Origin: Acanthamoeba castellanii str. Neff
Taxonomy: Eukaryota; Discosea; Longamoebia; Acanthamoebidae
Assembly: GCF_000313135.1 (NCBI RefSeq)
Contig: NW_004457313.1
Location: 901,198-965,197, forward strand
DNA: 64,000 nt
Direction: 5' to 3'
Shown piece by piece: positions 19,901-32,128 of the stretch; positions within the stretch are counted from its first letter, which is position 1, and each line of letters begins with the position of its first letter. The notes below the pieces were generated by a model, which saw nothing but the letters and a program-made list of their open reading frames with translations, was not told the DNA's origin and searched no databases. The position numbers were made by a program, and so were the translations under genes.

Positions 19901-21116
19901 ACACGCACACAACGGGAGGTCAGCGCCAGAACAAGGAGTGTGTGTGTGTGAGAGAGAGAGAAAGGGAGAGAGAGAGAGAGAGAGCGGAGGGGTGGATGGC
20001 GCACCTGGAGGAGGATGGTGAGGAGGTGGCGCAGGTCCTGCTGCATGAGCTCGTTCACGAAGCGCAGCTTGGTCACGGTGCCGAGGTTGAAGTACTGCAC
20101 GGCCTTGCCCGCCACCAGCAGCGCCAGGAAGTAGGCCTCGTGCCAACTTGGACGCACCAGCGTCTTCTTCTCCAGACCTGTTCGTGTGCGGTGGTGCGTG
20201 TGCGTGTGCGTGTGCGGCAGTGAGCACACAATGAAAAGTGGTGAAGTGGGGAATGGAAGGGGTTACCGATGACGGTGCCCTCGATGAGGTCGCGCTTGCC
20301 GTGGCGGAGGACCTCCACCTGGACGGGCGTGCCCTTGACCTGGCCCAGCAGGTCGCGCAGGGACGAGTGCTCGTTGAGCGAGATGGAGAGGTCGTCGAGC
20401 TGCTTGTCGAAGGGCCGTGTCGACTCGTAGCTGATCGACGACACCAGACCTGCACTCCGTCGTGAGACACCACCCACATCTGTCGTGTGCGTGTGCGTGT
20501 GCGTGTGTGTGCGTGTGTGTGTGCGTGTGCGTACTGGCTTTGCCGATGGTGCTGATGTCGGAGCTGGACTGGATGGTGCTCTGCTTGTTCTTCCCGAAGC
20601 TGAACTCGGCGGTCACCTTGGCCTTGACATCTGGGAAGAACCCTCCTTGTGTCAATTATTTTTTAAAAATAAAAAATATAACAAAAGACAAGTTGTCTCT
20701 TTCAAATAAAGGGAGCAGCAGCGCTTTTGGGCGATGATGGCAAGCACTCATTAGCTATGTACCGGTCTTGTTGGAGAGGTCGACCATGGTGAGGGACTTG
20801 AGGACGTCGTTCATGTCGCCGCTCTTGAAGAACAGCTCGAACGGCCGCCCGCCTGCCACCTCGTCCTCCCTATTGTCGTTGGTGTCGCATATATTTTTTA
20901 TAATTAAACCCAAATTATGAAATCATTTTTAATTATTAGAAAAAAATGAAGATTGAGATTGAGAATGAGAGGGGGGTACCGTTCGAAGTAGCCGATGCCA
21001 GTCTTGGAGAGCACCACCTTCTTCACTGGGAAGAGGGCCTCTGCCTCTTCAGTGGCGGGTCCTGCCGCCGCATCGCCCGACACGCGCGTGGCCTTTCGTT
21101 CCTTGGGCTGTTCCAT
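16972..21116 (-). CDS. DUF4139 domain protein, paralog B
   Basis: Seventeen exons: 20980-21116, 20763-20869, 20535-20630, 20267-20449, 20005-20177, 19727-19859, 19474-19622, 19268-19373, 18909-19134, 18739-18823, 18572-18667, 18255-18459, 18000-18145, 17785-17900, 17543-17618, 17255-17436, 16972-17146. The product is 796 residues and every junction keeps phase. It is collinear with paralog A over its length, with the same core motifs (APVWKTTYRL, SFIYDLYNPRYAAR, NQSALVPFLHTEF) and a C-terminal coiled coil that has diverged strongly. Exon 3 (KAKVTAEFSFGKNKQ) is unrelated to that of A, and an extra intron (19623-19726) splits the exon that in A carries an insert. Start ATG 21116. The two genes converge, about 1.6 kb apart at their 3' ends. 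Confidence 0.85.
17900..18823. repeat. Right arm of the inverted near-identical segment
   Basis: Partner of 13,584-14,480, read on the minus strand. Introns of this arm (for example 18668-18738 and 18460-18571) also match those of the left arm closely, including the stretch with AATCTGCCATGTCAGCGTGA. Confidence 0.8.
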
Positions 21117-21450
21117 TCCTTCTGTTCCCAATTTACAATCTTTTACGCTAATCTCTTTTCTGAGGGGACCTTGGTGTGGCTCACGAGTGCAGAGAGTGTA
21201 GTTTGACTGACCACCAAGAACCAAGAACCAAGAACGTTACCTACCCAGCAATTTCAGTTCTCGGCCTTCGTTCTTTTGTCGCTTTCAGTCGTTTTGGTTC
21301 GTGCGGTGAACCCGAGCGTGTCGACACATAATTTGACCATTCCCAGACGAGAATGGATCTCGTTTGGGGGGGGGTGCGATATGTGGGAGTGTATTCCAAA
21401 ACAACCTCGCCCAAGTGGGAGAGGAAAAAAGAAATAGGCTCCACCTGGCG

Positions 21451-23301
21451 TCAGGCCTTCTTGCCGGCCTTCTTGGTCGCTCCGGCGGCGGAGACGCCCA
21501 CAGCTCCGTCCCTCTTGGTCACGGCCTTGATCACGCCCACCGCCACCGTCTGCTTCATGTCCCGCACCGCGAACCTGATCACCGGAAACATGTTAGAGTT
21601 TTGTTATACATGTATCTTCTTCATATATCAATGTTGTACGAATATGAATGATGTTGATCGAGCTAGATTGTGGAAGCGTACCTGCCCAGAGGCGGGTAGT
21701 CGGTGAAGGACTCGACGCAGAGGGGCTTGGAGGGGACCAGCACGACGTGGGCACAGTCGCCGCTCTTGAGGCTGGCCGGCGACTCCTCGGTGCGGGCGCC
21801 CGTACGGCGGTCCAGCTTCTCCACCAGGGCGTCGAAGCGGCACGCGATGTGGGTCGTGTGGCAGTCGAGCACGGGCGAGTACCCGGCCCGGATCTCGCCC
21901 GGGTGGTTGAGCACGATGACCTGGGCCGTGAAGTTCTCGCACTCGCGCGGCGGGTCGCGGCGGGCCTCGCCGCACACATGGCCGCGCTTGATGCTGCGCA
22001 GCGCTCCGGTCGACTTCACGCAGAATCCAATGTTGTCGCCCGGCACGCCCTCAGCCTTCTCCTCGTGGTGCATCTGTGAATACATGTTGACGACAACGTT
22101 AAGACATCATGTGGTAGACATGGATTCTATTGAGTGTTGTGAGGAGCACCTGGACGGACTTGACCTCGGTGGTCACGCCGCAGGGAGCGAAGACCACCTG
22201 CATGCCGGAGCGCACCACGCCGGTCTCCACCCTGCCCACGGGCACCATGCCGATGCCTCCGATCTTGTAGATGTCCTGGTGGGGGGGCATTATTACAAAA
22301 TGTCGATTATACTATGATGGAATGTGGGAGGAATGTGGGCACCTGGAGAGGAATGCGGAGGGGCTTGTCCAGGGGTCTCTTGGGCGGCTTGATGGAGTCC
22401 AGCGCCTCGATGAGGGTGGGTCCGTCCCACCACGTCAGGTTCTCGCTCCTGTCGGTCATGTTGTCGCCGCCCCACCCCGACAGAGGAATGAAGGGCACAT
22501 TCCTGGGGTTGTACCTGCTCCCGCATTCGCCAGCCACATTACATAAAGTCAGCCAATAGCTATTAATCGTTTTTAATGTTTGGGTGGGAGGGTAGTGGTG
22601 TTACGTACCCGACCTTCTTGAGGTAGGCGCTCACCTCGTCCTGGATCTCGATGAAGCGGTCGCGGCGCCACATCACCGAAGGCGAGTCCATCTTGTTGAC
22701 GATCACGATCGCCTGCTTCACGCCCAGCGTGTAGGCCAGCAGCGCGTGCTCCTTGGTCTGACCAACACATGTCAGTTGGCGTGCAACCAACAATACTCGA
22801 TCCACGACTACTCGATTGGTTAGTTACCTGTCCGTGCTTGGAGAAGCCGGCCTCGAACTCGCCCTGGGCGGCCGAGATGACGAGCAGGGCCACGTCGGCC
22901 TGCGAGGTGCCGGTGATCATGTTCTTGATGAAGTCCCTGTGTCCCGGGGCGTCGATGATCGTAAAGTCGTACCTGTTCAATAGTCACCATTCAAGTTCAT
23001 TTAGTTTCGCACTGGTCACATGGCAACAAACACAGTAAAGGATTAGGTACCTGGGGCTCTGGAACTTCCAGAGGGCGATGTCGATGGTGATGCCGCGCTC
23101 GCGCTCGGTCTTGAGCTTGTCCAGCACCCAGGCGAACTTGAAGGAGGCCTTGCCGATGGCGCGCGCCTCCTCCTCGAACTTGTCGATGGTGCGTCGGTCG
23201 ATGCCGCCGCAGCGGTAGATCAGATGGCCGGTGGTGGTCGACTTGCCGGCGTCGACGTGGCCGATCACCACCAGGTTGATGTGGGTCTTCTCCTTTCCCA
23301 T
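21451..23301 (-). CDS. EEF1A: Translation elongation factor eEF1A
   Basis: Seven exons (23051-23301, 22828-22972, 22609-22757, 22343-22514, 22150-22275, 21682-22073, 21451-21574) give 452 residues, the expected size. The GTPase motifs are present: GHVDAGKST (P-loop), DAPGHRDF (switch II region) and NKMD. The C-terminal domains follow: [34 protein letters not shown] and [19 protein letters not shown]. The factor carries aminoacyl-tRNA to the ribosomal A site in the cytosol. The segment before [11 protein letters not shown] lacks the insert found in animals and fungi. Some positions differ from typical eEF1A ([21 protein letters not shown]), so this may be one of several copies. ATG 23301 is followed by the near-universal MGKEKTHIN. 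Confidence 0.95.
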
Positions 23302-24143
23302 CTTGTTGAGGTTCCGCTGCAGTTGCGTGCCAGTTGCATGTCAGTTGGTCAACATTGCGTTGCAGCTGAAACAAGGGGGATGATATGTACGATTGTTGGT
23401 TGGGTTATGTTGTTTGATTGGAAGATATAGTCTCGCTCAGCCCGTGAGCACTTGGTTGAAAGAAGAGAGGAGAGGGTGGTGTGTTACAAGTAGCTTGGTG
23501 GCTTCGTGTCACATGTGGTTGTTGGGCAAAGAATCACGGATGCTAGTGGGCAGGATATAAAGGCGCCATTCTGTAATATTTCTCATAAGCAAGCACCAAC
23601 AGGCCCGTTGGTGGCCGCCACTCGCTCGGTGGCAGCGGCTGTGGAAGCAGGCGCACATGCTGGCCAGGCTTTCCAGCTTATTTCTTGGAATGCAAGTTGC
23701 CCTTCTTTTTGCGAGGCAAGAACGCGAGGAATGGACAACTTCTTTCCATTCCTCGTTGTAGGGCAAACGAAGAACGCCGTTGCAGGGCAGCGTTGGGACG
23801 TACGAAGATGAATGAACAAGATGCGCTCATCTTCTTGTGCTGGGTTGGGTTGGTGAAGAGGTGAAACAGTTTGTTATTACTTTGTCAAAAGAAGAATACG
23901 TTTATACATCGCATTGGCCTTCCCCCTTCTGGCCGCCGAGAATCGTCCCTTCCTTCGTCGCCCTCTCCAACTGGTCTTGTTGGTGAAGCTTGGTCAAGAG
24001 AGACACTCGTCGTTGAAGGGCGGAGGAGTGATCGGTAGTTGGAGGTGCAAAAGAGATGTCGATGTGTGAGTGGTGATGTCGTAGAAGAACAAGTAAGGGG
24101 GCGGGGGAAGATGGAAGGTGCTGGTGATGGTGATGTCGGTTAT
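23302..24143. other. Intergenic: eEF1A promoter side and Rap1 3' flank
   Basis: Both neighbours are on the minus strand, so this 842-bp stretch should contain the eEF1A promoter and 5' leader and, at its right edge, the 3' end of the Rap-like transcript. The short frames in it lack any recognisable domain. On the plus strand there is a GGATATAAAGGCGCC sequence near 23553; it points the wrong way for eEF1A and I assign it no role. Confidence 0.5.
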
Positions 24144-24986
24144 CTAGATGAGAGCGCAGCCTTTCTTCTTCTTGTCGCCTGTCTTGTTGCCGGTGTTCTT
24201 CTTGTTGATCTGCCTGACGAGGTCAAAAAAGACGTTCTCGACGTTGATCTTCAACTTGGCCGACGCCTCGATGAAGGCGCAGTTGAACTTCTTGGAGAGG
24301 CCCTCGCCCTGGTCCCTCGAGATCGCCCTCTGGTCCTGGAGATCGCACTTGTTACCCACCAGCACCATCGGCACATCCTCGGTGTCCTTCACCCTCAGGA
24401 TCTGGTCCCGCAGGTCCTCGAGGTCGTTGAATCTATGTTGATTGAAACGAAGGCGTTAGTTTGATTTGATTGTTCATCAACTTCTAGTGGTTGTTGTTGA
24501 AGGTTATAGGTACGTGGACTGGGCGATGATGCTATATACAAGAATGAAGCCCTGTCCGTTCTTCATGTACAAGTCCCTCATGCTGTTTGGGGGTAGAAGA
24601 TGGGTTAGCTCGTTGCCCAAAGGGGGAGTTTGTTGGTCATTCGATGGGCGTAAGTGTACGCAGTGAACTGCTCAGTTCCGGCCGTGTCGAGGATCTCAAG
24701 CATGCACTGCTGGCCATCGACCTCGACCTGCTTACGGTACGAGTCTTCGATTGTGGGATCGTACTGCAGTTCGAACGAAGGCGGGTCAGTATGAGAATTG
24801 AAGAAGACGAAGTAGAGGATCAAGTAGTAGTAGAAGAAGAACACATCAGTTGAAGTAGAGTGATCTCCGGTACGAGAGGTGGTGGTGTTCTACCTTTTCG
24901 ACGAAGATACCCTGGACGAACTGGACTGTGAGGGCCGACTTACCCACACCACCGCTTCCGAGCACGACGATCTTGTATTCCAACAT
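24144..24986 (-). CDS. Rap1-type small GTPase
   Basis: Four exons (24894-24986, 24660-24763, 24514-24582, 24144-24432) give 184 residues. G-motifs: GSGGVGKS (P-loop), effector loop [20 protein letters not shown] and EASAK. The Thr in DTAGTEQ, where Ras has Gln, marks the Rap rather than the Ras branch; [11 protein letters not shown] and [12 protein letters not shown] are also Rap-like. It ends KKKKGCALI, a polybasic stretch with a CAAX box for prenylation and membrane targeting. In amoebae Rap1 is known to control adhesion and the cytoskeleton during movement. It lies immediately 3' of a gene encoding a RasGAP domain on the same strand. Confidence 0.93.
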
Positions 24987-25440
24987 CTTCTATGTCTATG
25001 ATGATCTAACGTCTTCTTGTTCTTGTTGTTGATGATGATACTTTTTCCAAGCCTAGCTTCAGAGCTTCAACTCCTCTCTTCAGTTCGTTTGCGGTGGGGA
25101 GAAAGACAGTGGGCGGGCGGAACGGAGTACCTATTGGCCTGGAGCGCTTACTTGTCGACAAGCAGCTGTTGCGAGAAGACAATTCGTTTCGCTTCATGTT
25201 CGCCGAACATGAGGGGCCACGCGCTCAACGGCTTCTTCAGTCGCGCCTCCTCTCCATTCTCGCGAAAGGTCGCGTGGCAGAGCTCTTTTCGGATTAGGTA
25301 ATGGTGCATAAAAAGGTAGGCCTTTGTTTCCGTTAGCCGAATAGTTTTTTTGTGTAATCTTTGTAATTCGGACCAAACAATGCCAAATATTCATGACCAA
25401 AAAGCTTGTTGGTAAAATTACACGTGTAACCGGTTGCCTA
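24987..25440. other. Intergenic between Rap1-like gene and the RGS/RasGAP gene
   Basis: The Rap promoter and leader should be here, next to the 3' end of the RasGAP gene. A T-rich block follows the start codon of Rap on the upstream side. No supported exon or RNA gene was seen in the 454 bp. Confidence 0.5.
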
Positions 25441-28400
25441 TCAACCGCTCTTAGACGTCGCCTGGTTGCGCGTGTGGGTCGAGCGCTGTTCGTCGACGAC
25501 GGCCACCGCCGGCATGCCCTGCGATGACGACGGCGACGACGATGCTGGCGACGACGGCGAGGGCGGCGATGTCATCGAAGAAGAAGTGGTGGATGAGAGG
25601 TAGACGAGAGCCTGGACCAGCCGCTCCTCCTGCCGCACCTTGTCCTCGTAGACCGCCATCAGCTTGCGGAACTCCTCGATGATGTAGGGCGACGTGAACG
25701 TGGTGGGCATGTGCGGCTGCATGCCGCGGTCGGTCGAGCGCGGCGAGAGCACGGCCAGCGGGTAGTGGTGGGCCGCAACCGGGGAGGAGCCCGAGCCCGA
25801 GCCCAAGATCGAGAGCTTGCTCTGTGACATGAAGAAGCGCTCCACCTCCTTGAAGGCCTTGACCCGCTCCTCGTGCAGCGACTCCAGCTGCTTGCTCAAG
25901 GCGGCCATCGACACTGGTAACAAGAAGTCATTGTTAATATTAAATATATCATAAAAAAGTCTACACATAGGAGCACGAACCCACTGGGTCCGAGCCGAGC
26001 TCACACGAAGCAATCACTTGGATCAGCGAGGTCTGTAAACTCAGTCTTCCTGGCCGCACGGCTACGAGGCGACACCACACGACACACGACACACGACACA
26101 CGACACACGTTGTTGTTTGTTGTGAGTTGTTTGGGTCGTTAATTCATAGACAGGTGGGGAGTGCGCACTCTTTTTGGAAACCGACGTGGCTGCGGGTGTG
26201 ACAGCGGCGCCGGGCTTCTTGTCACGCTCCGTGCGACTGCCGTCCTTAGAGCTGCGCGTCGACTTGGCCAGCGGCGCCGCGGCCCCGCCGCCGTTCCGGC
26301 GGTGGTTGGAGGGCGAGCGGTTGGCGGTGGACCGCTCCCTGGCCGTGTAGTTGCCCCGGTTGTGCCTCTTTGCCGACGACGACGACGACGATGAAGACGA
26401 CGTCTTCCCGGCCGCGCCTTCACTGTTGGTGTTGTCGACACTGTCCGTGTCCGACACATAGCTGTCCTCGTCGTCCGACGACAGGCCTCGGTCGGAGCTC
26501 GTCGACGCCCATTCGTCCTCGTCGTCGCTGTCCTTGCTGCTGCTGTTGTTGTTGTTGTCTCTTATCAGCGCGGCCACGCCCCCGACGCCGCCACTCGGCA
26601 CGCTGTTGCTCTTGTCTCCCTGCGGCGACTTCTTGGCGCTCCGCTTCTTGTTGAGCCGGTCCATGAGACCGCTCTTCTTGATCATCGAGATCTTGAGGAA
26701 CGCCGAGCTCTTCTCCTTCGCGCCGCCCTCACCCCCGGTCTTCTCCGTCGCCGCCGATGCCGGCTCGCTGCCGATGCTGTTCATGCCCTCTTCGGAGCCC
26801 TCCAGGCTGTCGCTCCGCGTTCGGCCGGGCGACGCAGGGACGCCAGAGTCGCCCGCCACCTCGCGGGACTCTGGCGCGCCGTCGTGTCGGCCGCTCGAGG
26901 GACTCTGGTGCGGCGTCGCGCCGCGCTCCCGGCCCGACAGCTTCTCCCGCGTACGCTCGGATCTGGTTCGCTCGACGTCGCGCTTGTCCTTGTTGGCACC
27001 GCCTCGACTGTTCTTTTCTCTAGTCTTTTCCTTTTCCTTTCCCTTTCTTTTTCCTTGGCTGGCTTGTGTCTCTCGCTGCTGTCGCTGCCGCTGCCGTGGT
27101 GGTCGTCCTTGTTGCGCTTGAGGCGGCCCGAGCGTGGCTTCTTGACGAGCGAGAACTTCTTGTCGCCTCGGATGTAGTCCCGCGGGTCCTCGGTATTCAC
27201 ATTCATCGTCGGCATCCCACATTCCAACAACACCTGGCGCGCAATCGACCACGGTCGATTGAACGTTGAGCCTTGATCGAACCTTTTCTGGCAGCCAAAG
27301 AATATATGTTTGGGGGAGGTATGAAGTACCTCCAGCAGTTGCAGGAATGCTGGACCGTCGCCAGAGTTGTTGTTGTTGCCGCTGCTGTTGTTGTTATGGT
27401 TGAGAATCTTTTTGCTTCGCTCCAGGCCTGCCACCTTCACCGCGATCCTGTCCAAGTTGCTACACGATCGAAGAAGACAAAGATAAATAAATAAATAAAA
27501 CACAAAAGGTGAGCTGATGTTGCTCTCTTTCTTTCTCGAGACCAGCCGAAAGCAGGCAAATAAAGGAATGTGATGACATACCAGCAGAGCGCCGAGTGGA
27601 GGTAGCTCGCACTGGGGTAGGCCTCCTCCAGCGTCAGCTCTCGCTCGGCGAGCTCCTCCTCCTGCACGACAGCGTGCGTGAGCGACAGCAAAAGTTCGAG
27701 CGAGTGTAGGCATCAAAGGGGGACCACGCACGGTGGATGACTCCGAGGCGATCTCCTCGAAGAAGGCCTCGACCTTGGCCAGGTTTTCGCGAATGAAGCC
27801 GTTCAAGCGCAGCATGTGTTCCTGGTGTTTTTTTTCGCCGCCGGCCAGAGCGTCAGTTCGCAGCCGTGGTGCGCGGATGTTATGGCCATTGACACCAACA
27901 GACACCAAAGAAACTGCTGAGGTGCAGGGCCTGCGCGAACCTCTTTCTCGCCGAATTCGACGCCGTTGGCCAGGTTCTGCATGACCTTCGACACCAGCAC
28001 CAGCCCACGCCGGCACTTGGGAGAGACTTGCTCTGATGGTTCCGTTTGATGAGTTTCAAGGGGGGGGCAAGAAATTGCGAGGGGGGTGGCGGTACCTTCT
28101 AGGATACCAAAGGCTTCGGGGCTCACGATCGCCGGCGAGATGAAGCGAAGGAAGAAGAAATTCTTTTCAACACAAGAGACACAAAAGTGGATGAGAAATC
28201 TCTTTGATTTGGAGAAGAAGAAGAAAGTGGTGGTTACGTGTGGTGGACACGTACGGTGAGGACGATGTATTTACTCTGGGGAAACTTCTTGATGACCTCT
28301 CGCTGCAGGTGGTAGCACACGGCTCGGAAAGACCTGCGCCACGTGTGGTGAGCCATGCTGCGGTTTTTCAAGGAGCAGGACTGTACATGGGGCAGTGCTT

Positions 28401-29549
28401 GATGGAGCTGGTGATGGTGTTGAGGAAGAGATGACAAAAATCGGACAGCGTTTGCGCATTCTCCTCCGGGTCCTCGCCCGGCACCGCCCGCGCGGGGTCA
28501 ATCTGCAATAATAATAAAGATAAACAAATAAATTTAAAATAAGAAAAAATAAGGTAATAATCAATGAATTTTACGTCATGTTCATGAGAAAGGATGAGCT
28601 TGTGAGAGGGTGGACGCGGGCAGGTACCTCCATCGACTTGTTTTGGGAGTAGAGCGTGAGGACCTTTTCGACCAGGGGCCGGATGACCTTCAACAGGAAC
28701 TTGCGGCCGACCGACTGGCAGTAGGCCGACAGCAGGTGGGACGCGATGTCGTTTCCACGAAAGAGCGTTGATCCCTGGATGATGCCTGCATTGCCGCACG
28801 GCCAGCGCACGACACAACACACACACACGTGGAAAAAGAGGTCAGTCAGCAACGATGGAGAGTAGAGCTGGAGAGCTGGATGTGGACGAGGGAGTTGTTA
28901 CCCGTCTTTCGGACTTCGCTGCCGATGAGGCCGACCAGCAGCGGGATCGTGCGTCCGGGGAACATCCGAAGCACGTGCAAGAACCCGTGCGCCACTCGCT
29001 CGGCCACCTGCGTGTCCGTCGTCGAGCACAGGGCCTGACATGGGACAGCAAAGGTTCAGCAAATACCCTCAAGTCGTGTGTGTGTTGTGTGTTATTGTTG
29101 TTGTTGTGTGTGTGTGTGTGTGTGTCTGTGTCTGTGTGTCTGTGTCTGTGTGTTTCGCGGGTTGGCGTGTACGGTGATGATCATGAGGTCGGAGCGAGAC
29201 AGGAGCTCGATCAAGGGCATGTAGTTGTTGGCCCTCTTTTTGGACTTGCCGCCCGCTGTCCCGTTCCCGTCGTTCATCGCATACCGAAAGTAGTCGATGT
29301 CGAGCGCACCCTGCACCGCACAGGAATGCCGGGAACGCGATGATGTCAGTCAACCTACGACCCCCTACTGCGTGTTGGCGAACTGCTGGAATATTGGATC
29401 TGCGTACCCGGAGGCCGCTGTCAAACGAGTAGCCAGTCCAGGCGCTCGGGTCAGGGCCTGGCTCCAACAGCACCACGCTGTCGCCCTCATTGAACGACAA
29501 CCGCGGCATGCTGGCGTACACACACGCACCACACACACCACACACACAC

Positions 29550-29581
<32 letters not shown>

Positions 29582-31009
29582 GTGGAGTCAGCTCGTGTGC
29601 AAGTGTGTGAAAGAAATAGTTGGGGAATGTGTGAGACGCACTCCCTCTCTTTTTCCTTTTCGTCCTCCGGCCAGGGATTCCAGGGGCAGTTGCAGTCGTA
29701 GCAGGCCGGCAGCAGGACAGGCGGCACCAGCTTGGCCTGGAGGAGACGCGCCGATCGCTTTTCCTGTATGTGCGGGCGTGCGAGCATTGGTCAGCTTGTT
29801 CGCGCGTGTGCAGTGCGTGCGTGTCGTTATCAGCGGGCCGGATGGGCTGGGCGGTACAATGGAGGCGATGTATCGGTTGAGGTTGAGTGGCAGCCGAGCT
29901 TGGAGGAGGTTCATGGCCCGAGCGACCTCGGGCGACACCAAGCCCTTGGTGTCCAGCTGCATAATAAATTAACATAAATAATATTTAGTAAACGACCAAC
30001 AAAAAAAAAGAACACAATAGAGAGCGCGAGGAGCGAACCATGGAAAGGGAGGAAATGGTGCTCTTTCGCGGGTCTTCGTGAGGTTGAATGAAGAAGCCCG
30101 ATATGTGGCACTCCAAGCGCTGGGCGCCTCCTTTCTCAGTAAAGTCCGGGTGTTCCACCTGTGCGACACACAATCAGTTCTTATTGTTCTCTTCTTTTCT
30201 GCTTCTTGGTGGTAGTTGTACCGATCGCCAGAGATAGATCGCCGAGCCGTCTTTGAGCCGCCTCGCCGTGCGGAGCACGAGCTGTTCGAATTTGCCGCCC
30301 TCTTTTTCGCCCGGCACCCACGTATCCACCCGGAGCAAGTTGGCCGTCGGCTCGCCCAGCATCTGCGCGCACACACAAACACCGTATGAGCTGTGCTATG
30401 TGTCATGCGTGCCAGGCGTGTCGTGCGTGTGTCGTGTCGGCTGTGTTGCGTACCTGTTCCACGCGCCCCATGGAGTACATGTCGTCCCAGCAGCACCGCT
30501 CATCCACCGAACTGATGATGTCCAGCGCCTGCATCCACCCGCGACCGTCAGCGACCGTGGTGAGCGAGATCTCTGAAGTTAGTCGAGTCGCGTCCAGTAC
30601 CTTGTGGGGCGGCACGTTGAGGGTGCCGTCGCCGCGGTAGCAGGGGATGGAGCACTCGGCAAAGGTGGTGGTCGACACGGTGACGCGCTCCTCGCCGCCG
30701 ACGTGGTGGTGCTGGATCGCCCAGTCGTCGTCGAGCGCCTCGGCGTCGATGTCCCACTTTCGGTTGGTGAGGAAGCGCACAAAGCCCGAGAAGATGACCT
30801 CGGGGATGCGCAGCGGGAGCTGGGTGCGCTGCTTGATCACCTTGCGCCGCTCGGCGTCGCTCAGATCGCGCAGGGCCGAGGCCGTGAGCAGCGTGTCGGG
30901 ATTCGAACAGAAGAGCGACGCGTTGAAGATCTGCTTCATGAAGCTCGGAAACGGGCGCTTGCGCATGTGCTTCCACACCTAGCGTGAGACAGGTGAGTGA
31001 CAGTGAAAG

Positions 31010-31040
<31 letters not shown>

Positions 31041-32128
31041 CACGCATACACACACACACACACGACACGACACACGACACGCACCTCGTTCTGGGCGGCA
31101 TCGAAGAGATTGCGCGAGAGGAAGAGGTTGGCGGCGGCGTTGACGCCCTGCTCGATGCTGTCGAGTATGTCGGGCGGCATGCGGAGTGCCGACACGAAGT
31201 AGGGCGACGTCGACGACTCGGCCGTCGACGGGACCAGGTACTGCGTGTAGAGGATGTCGGCCAGGTAGGCCTTGGCCTGCCGGTCCTTCTGCCGCTTGAA
31301 GTCCTCCACCAGCATCCAGAACCGGAACACGGCCTCGTCGGGGTCGCGCTGCTGCGGCTGGTACTCCTTGCGCTGACGCCGCAACGTGGCCGACGCGCCA
31401 GGCCCGGCGCCAACGGCGGACGACGACGATGACGTGGCGGGCGTCGACACATTCCCCGAGAGCCAGGAGGCCGAGCCCTTGGGCGAGCTGGCGGGGCGCC
31501 GTCGGCCCGGGCTGCTCGGGTCGGACTTCTTGCGGCCAGGCTGCTTGCCTCCGGCGGCGAGAGCCTGTCTGCCGGCGGCGCTGTTGTTGCTGACCACATT
31601 CACGAGCTCGTTGTCGTCGAGATCCTCGTCCGTCTCCTCTTCGTCGTCACCGCTCGTCCCGTCGTTGCTGCCGTACAGGTCTCCACCACCGTCCCTCGGC
31701 CCTCGGCCGCTGCTGCTGCCGCTTCTGCGACCACCGCCGCTGCCGCCGCTGACTGCGGTGGCGGTGGTGAGGTTGCTAGGGGTTCGCCCGGTGCTGCCGA
31801 TCGTCACCGTGCCGGGTCCGCGCAAGCGGGTGGGTCCAGGGGACAGGAGCAGTCTGGTCTCGCCGCTCTTGTGGTCGAGCCTGGGCGAGACCGAGGGCGA
31901 CGTGCGCCGGGCGGAGCGTCCGGAGCCGCTGCCGCCGGCGGTGGTCGAGGTCGATGTGGAAGCCGCGGCGGAGGTGTCGCCCGCGCCGCTGCCAGTGTCG
32001 TTCGATTTGCTGACGTGCCAGTGGCGCGGCTGGTGTCGGGGGCTGGTGGGCGATGTGGCGCGTAGACGAGGCGATTCGCTTCCGCGCCCGAGATACTCCT
32101 CATCGTCGTCCTGGTCTGAGCGCATCAT
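25441..32128 (-). CDS. RGS - START-like - RasGAP multidomain signalling protein
   Basis: Twenty-one exons: 31085-32128, 30601-30978, 30454-30528, 30222-30362, 30039-30158, 29858-29956, 29642-29763, 29408-29510, 29173-29310, 28902-29034, 28628-28785, 28387-28502, 28255-28333, 28096-28162, 27941-28032, 27732-27821, 27582-27661, 27330-27459, 26955-27287, 26169-26904, 25441-25913. All phases close, giving about 1,568 residues. A disordered Ser/Thr/Gly-rich N-terminus precedes an RGS-like region (about 240-375; EAVFRFWMLVEDFKRQ, AKAYLADILYTQYL). A START-like region follows (about 415-660; WAIQHHHVGG, IPCYRGDGTLNVPP, DERCCWDDMYS). Next is RasGAP (about 720-950): STLFRGNDIASHLL holds the arginine finger, and FLRFISPAIVSPEAFGIL is the FLR block. 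The C-terminal 500 residues are basic, then Ser-rich, ending in a coiled coil. RGS acts on G-alpha and RasGAP on Ras-type GTPases, so it may join heterotrimeric and small G-protein signalling. Confidence 0.8.

Noticed and set aside
26781..27252. Apparent frameshift in the RGS/RasGAP gene between two long overlapping frames
   Set aside because: A 50-nt intron with donor AGC|GTACGC and acceptor CACCAG|AGT, both in phase 0, joins the two frames, so no frameshift is needed.
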